Shown: positions 27,259 through 35,924 of the stretch, one piece after another | Layout of the letters: every line of letters starts with the position of its first letter | How positions within the stretch are numbered: position 1 is the first letter of the stretch | Origin: Algoriphagus resistens | GTDB lineage: Bacteria; Bacteroidota; Bacteroidia; Cytophagales; Cyclobacteriaceae | DNA length: 64,000 nucleotides | Assembly (NCBI RefSeq): GCF_001442615.1 | Contig: NZ_LMXN01000005.1 | Location: 124,001 to 188,000 of the forward strand | Reading direction: 5' to 3' | The notes under the pieces: model-generated | The model's database searches: none | Seen by the model: only the letters and a program-made list of their open reading frames with translations | Told to the model about the DNA's origin: nothing | Position numbers and translations under genes: made by a program

Positions 27259-27413
27259 ATGATTGTTATTTGTCGTTTAAAGACCACATGGACTCTTTGA
27301 CGATTAAAATCATCATTGCCCTGTGTATGTAATGATGATTTTAGTCGTGCCGATTTCATATGATTATAATTTGTTTTTAAAGGCATATGGAATCTTGCAT
27401 GGGAGATAATCAT
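27255..27413 (-). CDS. Possible 52-residue leader peptide, coupled to metallopeptidase
   Basis: On the minus strand a frame begins at ATG 27413 (MIISHARFHM...) and stays open for 52 codons, running through both direct-repeat units and the hairpin. Its TGA (27257-27255) overlaps the metallopeptidase ATG (27258-27256) as ATGA, the classic four-base translational coupling. Upstream of the ATG the frame is also open for about 14 codons. The same GMII-x-HARFHM reading frame occurs in the second repeat copy near 50361-50390, where it ends soon after. This may be a leader peptide, or chance coding within a non-coding repeat; its basic, His-rich composition is not typical of a folded protein. Confidence 0.3.
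   Translation of the reverse strand: MIISHARFHMPLKTNYNHMKSARLKSSLHTQGNDDFNRQRVHVVFKRQITII
27301..27347. repeat. Long hairpin between the two leader-repeat units
   Basis: Two 17-base arms, 27301-27317 and 27331-27347 (core AAAATCATCATT / AATGATGATTTT), pair with a single mismatch around a 13-base loop. It lies 43 bases upstream of the metallopeptidase start, centred between the two direct-repeat units. Confidence 0.85.
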
Positions 27414-27555
27414 CCCAGAGGGGAATCCCTTAGGTACGGGATCATGCTCGATTTCAATGCATAAAAAGCTTGATTTTGTCTAAAATTAACCAAATTGGGC
27501 AATTACACATTCTTCTTTATTTATTTTCGAAAAAAATTACTTAATCCATTAACCT

Positions 27556-28329
27556 ATGAATAATATAGTTTTTCAAAGATTTTCACTAAGTCTTGCTTTC
27601 GTTTTTGCTATTACACTGGTTCAAGCCCAGACGGGGGTGGGGGCAAAACCTGAAAAAAGAGCCAAAATGTATCTGGATGGTTCCAAGAAGTCCCTCGAAA
27701 AAAACTGGGAGTATTGGGAAGGCCCAAGATTTAAGGCTGAAATGCCTATCAAATGGCCGGAAGTGACAGATCCAGTAGATGGAGGAAAGGCAATAAGCAG
27801 TAATGATCCAGCTGCTGCAGGAGGACTTTATGGAGCAGCGGATATAGTCACCAAAGACAAATTTGAAGATTTTCGCGCACACGTAGAATTCTTTATTAAA
27901 AATGAGGGAGGTAATTCCGGAGTCTATCTTCAAAATAGATACGAAGTTCAGATTCTGGACGGAGATTATGGAGATCATGGCATGGCTGCCTTGATCAATG
28001 AACATATTCCAACTTCCAAAGAGTACTATGGCATTGGGAAGTGGAATGCTTATGATATTGTGTTTAAAGCAGCTCGGTTCGAAGACGGCAAACTAATAGA
28101 AAAGCCTCATGCTACTGTTTATCTAAATGGGGTTAAGGTTCATGAGGACAAGGAGATACAGCAGGTTTGGGGAGGGCCTAATTCAGGTCTGGATGGAGGA
28201 AATGATGGCGGAAAGGGGATAACCGATACTCCGGGAGGATTAAAGTTGCAAGCAGAAGGCCATGATGTTTATTACAGGAACGTGTGGATTAAGAAGCTTG
28301 ATCTGGATGGGAAGTCAACTGATTTCTAA
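27556..28329 (+). CDS. 3-keto-disaccharide hydrolase domain (DUF1080) protein
   Basis: The 257-residue protein has a signal peptide (1-25, ending LVQAQ) and a single laminin-G/concanavalin-like DUF1080 domain. Recognisable segments are LYGAADIVTKDKFEDFRAHV, EFFIKNEGGNSGVYLQNRYE, VQILDGDYG and GKWNAYDIVFKAARF, with the ending GLKLQAEGHDVYYRNVWIKKL. Members of this family cleave 3-keto-glycosides after oxidation by a partner dehydrogenase. No such dehydrogenase is next to it. It is monocistronic with a strong terminator right after its stop. Confidence 0.92.
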   Translation: MNNIVFQRFSLSLAFVFAITLVQAQTGVGAKPEKRAKMYLDGSKKSLEKNWEYWEGPRFKAEMPIKWPEVTDPVDGGKAISSNDPAAAGGLYGAADIVTKDKFEDFRAHVEFFIKNEGGNSGVYLQNRYEVQILDGDYGDHGMAALINEHIPTSKEYYGIGKWNAYDIVFKAARFEDGKLIEKPHATVYLNGVKVHEDKEIQQVWGGPNSGLDGGNDGGKGITDTPGGLKLQAEGHDVYYRNVWIKKLDLDGKSTDF

Positions 28330-28374
28330 AAACTAAGTGCAAAAAATCTATTCAGTTTTTTTGCACTTAGTTTT
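28329..28374 (+). terminator. Intrinsic terminator after the DUF1080 gene
   Basis: An 18-base perfect stem (28329-28346 with 28357-28374, core ACTAAGTGCAAAA / TTTTGCACTTAGT) with a ten-base loop begins at the stop codon itself. The T-rich arm ends the transcript. Confidence 0.88.
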
Positions 28375-28851
28375 AATTCTGCTCCAGGAGATGTAAAAAG
28401 GCTGTTTTTCAATCTTAATTCACCTGGAGCTACATCTGGATTAGATGCTGACTGAATAAAGCAACTAACTGTTTTTCAGTTACGGCCTGAGTTTATATCA
28501 GAGTAGCTTTAATCGGAGTAATCATAATTTGGGTAGTATATTCTTTAAAGGGTACTCATCGGTTAGCCATTTGTCTGAAATCAAATTCCGGTTCCAATGG
28601 CAATAGATTCATTCGAATATTTTGGGCTAGACATCGGATTAAAGTTCCGAATGGAGAGTGCACTAGTGGGATTTATAACTTCAAAGAAAGCTAAGATTTA
28701 CTTGAAGTGAGTGCTATCCTTTGCTTTTCTTGAATTATTCTGCGAATATAGATTAATTCGGTTTAATAATTTGATAGAATTGCAGGTTTTCTTGTCAAAA
28801 AGAAGAAAAATGGTTTGTATTCCTGTTGAGTTGCCCGGGATTGGTTTGCAA
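28375..28851. other. Intergenic region without a supported gene
   Basis: No reading frame of quality is visible in this stretch between the DUF1080 terminator and the phosphatase gene end. It holds an 8-base perfect inverted repeat, GCTCCAGG (28381-28388) and CCTGGAGC (28423-28430). The base composition is mixed, which could reflect a decayed gene, but I cannot assign one. Confidence 0.5.
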
Positions 28852-29319
28852 TTATTGTATAACCTCTTTTAATATCCCTGTACCTATGCCAATCATTTTC
28901 CAATCTGATATTTCCAAGTCAATCACTGCCAGCATTCCAGGTTGCAATCCAAGGTAATTTTCATCGGAAATATGTGCCAGAAGAAGGCTAATGGTAGGAT
29001 TGTGTCCGACAAATAGACAGGAATCAACCGAAGGGGAAGTTTTTTCCAGCATAGCAATCATAGCTCCCATGCCTCCCTGATAAATGTCCCTGGAGTAAAT
29101 TTTTTCTTTTATAAAAATGTGATTTTCTATCAATTCAGCAGTTTCTAAGGTGCGTTGGGCAGAAGAACAATACATCAAATCGACTGATTTCAACTTTTGA
29201 CCTAGTCCTAATCCCATGCGAATCAGTTTTTCTCTACCTTTTTTTGTGAGTTGTCTTTGAAAATCCGAATCTTGAGAAAAACCTGCTTCCCCGTGTCTTA
29301 GTAAAAACAATTGCTTCAT
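28852..29319 (-). CDS. sixA: SixA-like histidine phosphatase
   Basis: The 155-residue protein belongs to the short histidine phosphatase branch. The catalytic RHG is at 8-10 (FLLRHGEAGF), and the second catalytic histidine lies in FVGHNPTISLLLAH near residue 109. SixA removes phosphate from histidine of phosphotransfer domains in E. coli; the Bacteroidota relatives are less well defined. Its promoter must lie in the 154 bases shared with the divergent topA gene. Confidence 0.88.
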   Translation of the reverse strand: MKQLFLLRHGEAGFSQDSDFQRQLTKKGREKLIRMGLGLGQKLKSVDLMYCSSAQRTLETAELIENHIFIKEKIYSRDIYQGGMGAMIAMLEKTSPSVDSCLFVGHNPTISLLLAHISDENYLGLQPGMLAVIDLEISDWKMIGIGTGILKEVIQ

Positions 29320-29473
29320 GATAAGTGGTTTATGTCATAAAAAGTATCTGTCACTTTAATCAAAAATCCCACCAATTTGAGACTGGTCTAGTTTAAATAT
29401 TTGGACGAGAATACAATGCCATCTATTTTTAGCTTTTCTAAACGGGCTTGAACCCCCAGAAATATTGCTTTTT

Positions 29474-31801
29474 ATGTCAAAAAACCTTGTTATCGTCGAG
29501 TCACCTGCTAAAGCCAAAACCATTGAGGGATACTTGGGCAAAGACTATAAGGTAGCATCCAGTTACGGTCACGTTCGGGATCTACCTAAAGGCGATAAAG
29601 CGATCGATATTAAAAATAGATTTAACCCTACTTACGAGGTTACAGCTGATAAAAAGGATGTGATCAAAAATCTCAAAGCTTTGGTAAAAGATGCAGAAAC
29701 TGTCTACCTAGCGAGTGATGATGACCGCGAGGGAGAAGCTATTTCCTGGCATTTAAAAGAAGTATTAAAGCTTAAGGATGAAAACACCCGGCGAATTGTG
29801 TTCAGAGAGATCACCAAAAATGCGATTACCAAGGCAATCGAAAATCCCCGGGGAATTGATATAGATCTTGTAAATGCCCAGCAAGCCAGACGTATATTGG
29901 ATAGACTGGTGGGTTTTGAACTTTCTCCCATTCTTTGGAAGAAAATCAAAACAGGGCTTTCTGCTGGTAGAGTGCAGTCCGTGGCAGTCCGTCTTATCGT
30001 TGATAGAGAGCGGGAAATAGAAAAACACAAAGCCAAATCAAGCTTTAGGATCACAGCTATATTTGAGGTGGAAGGAAGAACATTCCAAGCGGAACTGCCA
30101 AAGAAATTTGATACTAAAGCTGAAGCTGAAGAATTCCTCAAGAAGTGTCTTGAAGCTGATTTTTCCGTTGCAAACCTTGAGAAAAAGCCAGGAAAAAAAT
30201 CACCTGCCGCACCATTTACAACTTCTACGCTTCAGCAGGAAGCGAGTAGAAAGCTTTATTTCTCAGTAGCGCAGACGATGTCTGTAGCACAGAAATTATA
30301 TGAAGCGGGTAAGATAACCTACATGAGAACAGATAGCGTAAATCTATCAGATGATGCCATGGCTTCTGCCAAAAATGCAATTCATGGTTCATATGGACAG
30401 AAATACCATAAATCAAGAAAATTCACAACGAAGTCTGAAGGTGCCCAGGAAGCTCACGAAGCCATCCGGCCTACCGACTTTGCCAACGCCAATGTATCTG
30501 GGGACCGTAATGAGCAGCGTCTATATGAGCTGATCTGGAAGCGTGCTATCGCTTCGCAAATGGCTGATGCGGAATTGGAAAAGACTATCATTACTGTAGA
30601 TATTTCCAACCAACCTCAAAGTTTGGTGGCTTCTGGAGAGATCATCAAGTTTGATGGATTTCTAAAAGTTTATTTGGAAGATACAGATGACGAGCCGGAA
30701 GAAGATGAAAGCAACGAGGGCAAAGCACTTTTGCCTCCATTGACTATCGGTCAGAGCTTGAACTTACAGGAAATGAAAGGCCGGGAAACATTTTCCAGAC
30801 CTGCTCCTAGATATACTGAAGCATCGCTGGTGAAGAAGTTGGAAGAACTTGGAATCGGTCGTCCATCCACTTATGCGCCTACAATATCCACGATCCAGAA
30901 ACGAGAATACGTGATCAAGGAATCTAGAGATGGCACACCTAGAGATTATGTGGAAATGATTATCGCCAAAGGGAAATTTAAGGATGCGACCAAAACTGAA
31001 AACACAGGAGCTGAGAAACAAAAGCTCTTCCCTACCAATATTGCGATGGTGGTAAATGATTTTTTGGTGGAACATTTTCCAAATGTGATTGATTTTAGCT
31101 TCACGGCAAGAGTCGAGAAGGAATTTGATGATATCGCCGCAGGGGGACAAGTTTGGCAGGATATGCTAGATTCCTTTTATGGCAAATTTCACAAGAATGT
31201 GGAGGATACCGAACAGGTTTCCAGGCAAGATATCAATTCCGGTCGTGAGCTTGGTAATCACCCTGTGAGCGGCAAGCCAATAATCGCAAGATTAGGAAAA
31301 TTTGGACCTTTGGTGCAAATAGGAGATTCAGAAGACGAAGAGAAGCAGTTTGCAAGTTTGAAAAAAGGGCAATTTATCGAAAATATTACCCTAGAGGATG
31401 CACTTGAATTATTCAAATTGCCTCGTGACATCGGGATGTTTGAGGATAAAAAAATGGTGGCGGCGATCGGCAGATTTGGCCCTTATGTTCGTCATGATGG
31501 TTCTTTCGTCTCCCTTCCAAAAGAAATTGATCCATTAAGTGTCACCGAGGAGGAAGCTATTCAATTGATCAAAGACAAGCGGGAAGCAGATGCAAAGAAG
31601 CATATCAAATCCTTTGATGAGAACCCTGATATCCAGATCTTGAATGGAAGATGGGGCCCTTACATCAAGATGGGGAAGAACAATTATAAGATCCCTAAGG
31701 ATAAGGAAGCTGAGGCTTTAACTTACGAAGAGACTATTCAGATCATTGAAAATCAGCCGGAGCCTAAGAAAAAAGGTGGACGGTTTGCCAAGAAGAAATA
31801 A
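29474..31801 (+). CDS. topA: DNA topoisomerase I
   Basis: TopA relaxes negative supercoils by single-strand passage. From ATG 29474 the protein has 775 residues (a TTG nine bases upstream is unlikely). The Toprim domain begins LVIVESPAKAKTIEGYLG and contains the metal-binding SDDDREGE. The catalytic tyrosine is Tyr283 in ITYMRTDS. The C-terminal part contains Topo_C repeat modules (RFGPYVRHDGSFVSLPK and GRWGPYIKMGKNNYKIP) and a basic tail (KKKGGRFAKKK). No zinc-finger cysteines are visible, as in many Bacteroidota TopA. Confidence 0.96.
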   Translation: MSKNLVIVESPAKAKTIEGYLGKDYKVASSYGHVRDLPKGDKAIDIKNRFNPTYEVTADKKDVIKNLKALVKDAETVYLASDDDREGEAISWHLKEVLKLKDENTRRIVFREITKNAITKAIENPRGIDIDLVNAQQARRILDRLVGFELSPILWKKIKTGLSAGRVQSVAVRLIVDREREIEKHKAKSSFRITAIFEVEGRTFQAELPKKFDTKAEAEEFLKKCLEADFSVANLEKKPGKKSPAAPFTTSTLQQEASRKLYFSVAQTMSVAQKLYEAGKITYMRTDSVNLSDDAMASAKNAIHGSYGQKYHKSRKFTTKSEGAQEAHEAIRPTDFANANVSGDRNEQRLYELIWKRAIASQMADAELEKTIITVDISNQPQSLVASGEIIKFDGFLKVYLEDTDDEPEEDESNEGKALLPPLTIGQSLNLQEMKGRETFSRPAPRYTEASLVKKLEELGIGRPSTYAPTISTIQKREYVIKESRDGTPRDYVEMIIAKGKFKDATKTENTGAEKQKLFPTNIAMVVNDFLVEHFPNVIDFSFTARVEKEFDDIAAGGQVWQDMLDSFYGKFHKNVEDTEQVSRQDINSGRELGNHPVSGKPIIARLGKFGPLVQIGDSEDEEKQFASLKKGQFIENITLEDALELFKLPRDIGMFEDKKMVAAIGRFGPYVRHDGSFVSLPKEIDPLSVTEEEAIQLIKDKREADAKKHIKSFDENPDIQILNGRWGPYIKMGKNNYKIPKDKEAEALTYEETIQIIENQPEPKKKGGRFAKKK

Positions 31802-31848
31802 TTCCTTAAGGATTTCCTTAGCATATGGACAAGCCTAATTCAATTCTA

Positions 31849-32958
31849 ATGAAGATTGTTTTAGGCTTGTTTTTGGTTTTAGGAAGTTTTTTCTCCTTCT
31901 CACAAACCGTTTTCAGGGGAACTGTAGCTGATTATGATACAGGAGAGCCCATTGCTGGCGCAACCATATTTCTGGCAAATACAACCTTGGGTACATCTTC
32001 TGACAATGAAGGGAAATTTTCAATTTATTTACATAACGGAAATTATGAGGTGATCATCAGAATGCTGGGGTATGAGGGCTTAACATTCAATCTACCAGCA
32101 GCAATGGTGAAGCCGCAAGGCTATAAGTTTTTGTTAGTCGCAATAGATGAAGAATTAGAAACTCAGAACGTAGATGACACCCGTGATCAGGTTTGGTATA
32201 GAAATCTTGCTGATTTCAAGCGATATTTTTTAGGAACATCACGTAATGGGGAATCCACAGAAATAGAAAATGAGTTATCTATGATCCTGGACGATCAATC
32301 ACTCCCAGGTCATTTGATAGCATCCTCCAGAGATATTCTAAAAATCAAGAACCCGAATTTAGGCTATGCAATAGACTATCTGCTCAATGAGTTCAGGTAT
32401 GATTACCAAAAAGGTTTTGTGTCATACAGTGGATTTCCGTTCTTCATTCCGGATTCCACTCTTTCTAAGAGAAAGCAAAGAAGAGTGGAAAGAAATCGTG
32501 TGGAAGCATATCATGGGAGTTTACAGCATTTCATTAAATCGGTATACTATGGCAGGACTATGGCTGAGGGATTTGAGATTAGAAGACTTTACCGTAAGGA
32601 GGATCCTGTTCATAGAGGGAAATTCATAGACAGTGTGGCTATTGACCCTATTACATCTATTGCAATCCGTAAAAACAGGGATAGAAGAGAATATTTGGAG
32701 TTCTCAGGTTATATTCTTGTCACTTATCTTAAGGAAAGAGAAAGTCCTCTATACCTCATGGGAATGCGTAGAGGAGCTAGAAATAGTCAATCCTCAATAA
32801 TGCGAATGACGGTTGATTCAACTGAGATTTTTGAGAATGGAAGCCTCTTTGATCCCCTTGGTCTTGTGGTAGAAGGCTATATTGGTTGGGAGAGGTTCGG
32901 GGATATGCTGCCAATAGATTATTTTCCTGAAAACGATTATGAAGTTAGGGGGAACTAG
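31849..32958 (+). CDS. Secreted protein with carboxypeptidase-like regulatory domain
   Basis: From ATG 31849 the protein has 369 residues with a signal peptide (1-18, SFFSFSQ); an upstream ATG at 31825 adds eight residues. Residues 20-105 form a CarboxypepD_reg-like domain (FRGTVADYDTGEPIAGATIFL and GTSSDNEGKFSIY). The rest, about 260 residues, has no catalytic motif I recognise; it includes RNRVEAYHGSLQHF and an ISEI-like strand run. The type is common in Bacteroidota near TonB receptors and may be exported or periplasmic. It is convergent with the next gene, 18 bases away. Confidence 0.75.
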   Translation: MKIVLGLFLVLGSFFSFSQTVFRGTVADYDTGEPIAGATIFLANTTLGTSSDNEGKFSIYLHNGNYEVIIRMLGYEGLTFNLPAAMVKPQGYKFLLVAIDEELETQNVDDTRDQVWYRNLADFKRYFLGTSRNGESTEIENELSMILDDQSLPGHLIASSRDILKIKNPNLGYAIDYLLNEFRYDYQKGFVSYSGFPFFIPDSTLSKRKQRRVERNRVEAYHGSLQHFIKSVYYGRTMAEGFEIRRLYRKEDPVHRGKFIDSVAIDPITSIAIRKNRDRREYLEFSGYILVTYLKERESPLYLMGMRRGARNSQSSIMRMTVDSTEIFENGSLFDPLGLVVEGYIGWERFGDMLPIDYFPENDYEVRGN

Positions 32959-32976
32959 TTTTTGGCGAAACTTGCT

Positions 32977-33855
32977 TTATTTTAGAAAATCCGGGTTTTT
33001 ATAGCTTGGGTTAGGGTAGCTGTAGAATCCTTCTCCGGATTTGGTTCCCAATTTACCTTGATCCACATAGGTTTTTAGAAGCGCTGCAAAAGCTCGAGAA
33101 GCAGGATTTCTTTTGGAACTGGTAATGTGCCAAGCAGTATCCAGTCCCACATTGTCCAAGATTCCGAAGGGCCCAACGTCCACATTGAAATTTATCATCC
33201 AGGATTTATCGATAGCCTCCACTTCAGAGATTTCTCCGGTTAAAAGCCTTCCTGCCGCATCGATCCACGCTATCAGCAAGGCATTGAAAATGTAGCCGGA
33301 ATTTTCCTTTTTAATCAAAATCGGTATCTGGTTAAGCTTTCTCCCAACGCTTTCCAAACTAGCAATTACCGCTTGTGCAGTACCTGCATGTGGCATAATG
33401 TCCACTACTCTTGAATGAAATACATCATGGAAATGAAATGCACAGAATTTCTCCGGCCTTCCCGATAGCTGAGCAAATTGGGAGGGAAGGAAGTAGGAAG
33501 TATTGGTGGTAAAAATCGTATGGGTTGGGGCCATTTTGCCTATTTCTTTCCAAACTTCGCTTTTGACTTCGATATTTTCGGTTACGCTTTCGCTGACCAG
33601 ATCCACTCCTTCAAGAGCTTCTTTTAGATTATTGGTAAAAAAAATGCTTTCTATTGCCTGAATTTCCCACTCCCCTTTGCCTGATGAAGCCTTGTCCATC
33701 TCCTCTACTAACTTTTTCATGTTTAGCAGGGAGCTTATCAGGCTTTTATGATGAATATCATACACATTCACACGATATCCTGAAATCGCAGCCTGCAATG
33801 CAATTCTGGTCCCTAAGTTGCCTGCTCCTATAATTCCGATAGTATTTATTTTCAT
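32977..33855 (-). CDS. 3-hydroxyacyl-CoA dehydrogenase family protein
   Basis: The 292-residue enzyme has a Rossmann NAD site (GIIGAGNLGTRIALQAAISG, 7-26) and YDI as the acidic end of beta2. Later motifs fit: TTNTSYFLPSQFAQ, FCAFHFHDVFHSRVVDIMPH with the catalytic His, and the C-terminal domain containing NFNVDVGPFGILDNVGLD and SGEGFYSYPNP. This is a short-chain 3-hydroxyacyl-CoA dehydrogenase of FadB-N type. It reversibly oxidises 3-hydroxyacyl-CoA in beta-oxidation or butyrate metabolism. No other fatty-acid genes adjoin it. Confidence 0.9.
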   Translation of the reverse strand: MKINTIGIIGAGNLGTRIALQAAISGYRVNVYDIHHKSLISSLLNMKKLVEEMDKASSGKGEWEIQAIESIFFTNNLKEALEGVDLVSESVTENIEVKSEVWKEIGKMAPTHTIFTTNTSYFLPSQFAQLSGRPEKFCAFHFHDVFHSRVVDIMPHAGTAQAVIASLESVGRKLNQIPILIKKENSGYIFNALLIAWIDAAGRLLTGEISEVEAIDKSWMINFNVDVGPFGILDNVGLDTAWHITSSKRNPASRAFAALLKTYVDQGKLGTKSGEGFYSYPNPSYKNPDFLK

Positions 33856-34155
33856 TAAAGTTTGATTTGCTACTGGTTAAACAGTGAATAAAGGATTTTA
33901 ACAATTATCACCCTAGAGTTCGGTTTTCTTCATCTTAGTATTCGATGATTTACTTTCTTAGGTAGGCTGCTGCCTTGGAATGCAGTGTTTTTTTTGATTT
34001 TAATTAAATAGTTTTTAGCTTGGAGGGAGATGGCTAACCCATATCCGTCAGTTGGAGCTTATCTTTTTTCAAGGTAGAAAAAAGATGAAGAGTAAGCCTG
34101 AGTGAATGTATATTTTTACCGGTTAAAAACGTATTAACTGTCAAATCTGAAATTT
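33856..34155. other. Divergent intergenic region with one hairpin
   Basis: This 300-base region between the divergent dehydrogenase and MDR genes contains a 10-base perfect inverted repeat, ATCTTTTTTC (34061-34070) and GAAAAAAGAT (34077-34086). It lies 70 bases upstream of the MDR start. No coding sequence is visible; both promoters presumably lie here. Confidence 0.5.
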
Positions 34156-35145
34156 ATGGAGACTATGAAGGAAGTGATTTTTGAAAAGACAGGGTTACCT
34201 GAGGATGTTTTGCAGGTAAAGGACTCACCGCGTCCGGAACCAAAACCGCATGAAGTCCAGCTAGAAGTAAAGGCGAGAAACATCAATCCTTCTGATCTGC
34301 TATTTATTCAAGGCCAGTATGGAGTGCAGCCAGATTTACCAAGCAGTGCTGGGTTTGAGGCTGCCGGAATAGTAAGTATAGCTGATAAAGAGGGTAAATT
34401 CCCTGTGGGCACAAGGGTGATGTTTACAGCCCAAGGGACAACTATGGGAACATGGAGAGAGTATATCACTCTTTCGACGAAGCAGGTTTTTCCAATGCCG
34501 GAAGGGATGTCTTTTGAAGTAGCATGTCAGGCTTTTGTCAATCCTGTGACAGCCGTAGCCCTGATCAATAAATCCGGGTTGAAGGCCGGAGAATGGCTTT
34601 TGCTTACTGCCGGTGCTTCGGCATTTGGGAAATTTGCCCTTCAGGTAGCGAAGAGCAAAGGAATTAAAGTGGTTTGTACAGTGCGTCACGATGAGCAGAA
34701 AAAATATTTAGCTGACCTAGGTGCTGATTTGGTGATCAATACGGAAAAAGAAGAGCTAAAAAAGATAGTTTCTGATGTTGTGGGTGATGGGGTTTCTGCA
34801 GTTTTTGATGCCGTAGGCGGAGAACTAGGGGCCATGGCATTGGCCTGCATCAGGCAATTCGGGAAAATGTATGTCTTTGGAGTATTGAGTTTGCAAAATA
34901 TGCCTCTCAATACCGGAATGATTATTTTCAAAGAAGTTACAATTGAAGGATTTTGGTTAAGTAGTATTTTACAGCGAATAGGTAGTGAAGAGCGGGCGAA
35001 GCTTTATAGAGAAACCCAGACTTTTCTGATGGGAGATGATACTAAGGCAGAGGTAGCAGGGAAGTTTCCGCTTGTCGAAGTAAAGTCCGCTATCGAGGCT
35101 TATAATAGACCTGGGAGAAATGGAAAAATCCTTTTGATCAGTTAA
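34156..35145 (+). CDS. Zinc-free MDR oxidoreductase, quinone/enoyl-reductase type
   Basis: The 329-residue protein is a medium-chain dehydrogenase/reductase. An N-terminal GroES-like domain is followed by a Rossmann domain with LLTAGASAFGKFALQVAKSKG and GADLVINTEKEELKK. Zinc-site Cys/His residues are absent, as in quinone oxidoreductases and mitochondrial enoyl-reductase-like enzymes. The NINPSDLLFIQGQYGVQPDLP segment fits these. NADPH is the likely cofactor. ATG 34165 three codons later (MKEVIFEK) is an equally good start. It is probably single. Confidence 0.88.
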   Translation: METMKEVIFEKTGLPEDVLQVKDSPRPEPKPHEVQLEVKARNINPSDLLFIQGQYGVQPDLPSSAGFEAAGIVSIADKEGKFPVGTRVMFTAQGTTMGTWREYITLSTKQVFPMPEGMSFEVACQAFVNPVTAVALINKSGLKAGEWLLLTAGASAFGKFALQVAKSKGIKVVCTVRHDEQKKYLADLGADLVINTEKEELKKIVSDVVGDGVSAVFDAVGGELGAMALACIRQFGKMYVFGVLSLQNMPLNTGMIIFKEVTIEGFWLSSILQRIGSEERAKLYRETQTFLMGDDTKAEVAGKFPLVEVKSAIEAYNRPGRNGKILLIS

Positions 35146-35218
35146 TTTCTTTGAAATAGTTCTTCATAAAAAAAGGGATTCCCCATCTTTGCATTTCAAA
35201 TCAATAAAACTGAACAGA

Positions 35219-35641
35219 ATGAATTGGGATACGCTGGATAAAGAGCTTACCGAAATAGTAGAAAAGAGAAATCAACTTGCCGCAATGGATTATAGTGACG
35301 AAAGCTATGATGATCTGGAAGAAGAGCTTCATGACTTAGAAGATGATTTTAACGAAAACTACGAGGATAGACTTGAAACTGAAATAGAGAAAATCCAGGA
35401 TAAGTTGCAGTCTGACACTGACATTCTTTTACCCACCGCCTACATTGCCAATGCTTACAAGCCCCTTTTACCTGATGCTAACGGTGTTGTTAGCTATGAA
35501 GTTTCTGGTCTTCAAGGTGTTCCTATTGAGTCAGAGCAATTTGACAAGCAGGATGTTCGCATAGTTTTGATCCCAAACCCTGCGCGATTTGTAATGCTGA
35601 TCAATGGAAAGCAGTTGAAGGATCTTTGGAGAAGCAGATAA
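35219..35641 (+). CDS. Conserved hypothetical protein with acidic coiled coil
   Basis: The 140-residue protein has a very acidic coiled coil (about 1-60, many Asp/Glu) followed by a small alpha/beta domain with LLPTAYIANAYKPLLPDANG, GLQGVPIE and DVRIVLIPNPARFVMLIN. I know it only as a hypothetical of Bacteroidota-type genomes. I choose ATG 35219 because the frame upstream to TTG 35189 covers a likely promoter: CATCTTTGCA at 35184-35193 is close to the Bacteroidota -7 element. A terminator 98 bases after the stop may end it. Confidence 0.7.
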   Translation: MNWDTLDKELTEIVEKRNQLAAMDYSDESYDDLEEELHDLEDDFNENYEDRLETEIEKIQDKLQSDTDILLPTAYIANAYKPLLPDANGVVSYEVSGLQGVPIESEQFDKQDVRIVLIPNPARFVMLINGKQLKDLWRSR

Positions 35642-35738
35642 TAGAAAGTATCAGGATATTAGTTTTGGGTATCTTGGGATTATTAGCATGATGATAGGTT
35701 TTATAATTATAATTTTAAAATCTAATTGATTTAGAAGG

Positions 35739-35768
35739 CCTGGCGAGTAGCCGGGTTTTTCTGTTTTT
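35739..35768 (+). terminator. Intrinsic terminator
   Basis: A six-base stem with one wobble pair (CCTGGC 35739-35744 and GCCGGG 35750-35755, loop GAGTA) is followed by a T-rich run. It is placed between the hypothetical gene and fabF. Confidence 0.65.
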
Positions 35769-35924
35769 CACGGTTGATCCAGGTTGAAGATTACCGTAGA
35801 TAGCATATACAGGTTATTATTAACAAGGCAAATGAACTAGGATTGAATATGGATTTAATTTAGAAGACCGCCGTTTATCCTATTTGGTCTTTCGAATTAT
35901 GCCTAATAAACTAAAATTTAACCA

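Larger units (their letters stand above)
27252..27462 (-). repeat. Interspersed leader repeat, copy A
   Basis: This block is related to 50315-50490. Read on the minus strand it has an outer element (GAAATCGAGCATGAT at its 5' end, + strand 27441-27455), a variable spacer, then a 44-base unit A1 (27353-27396), a hairpin (27301-27347) and a second unit A2 (27252-27295). A1 and A2 are about 80% identical (both begin ATTTCATATGATT on the + strand). A2 contains the metallopeptidase start codon. The orientation relative to the downstream gene is the same as in copy B. Origin and function are unknown. Confidence 0.75.

Noticed and set aside
27252-27462. Leader repeat as a CRISPR array or IS end
   Set aside because: Only two units, unequal spacing with a hairpin, no transposase or cas gene, and no target-site duplication visible.
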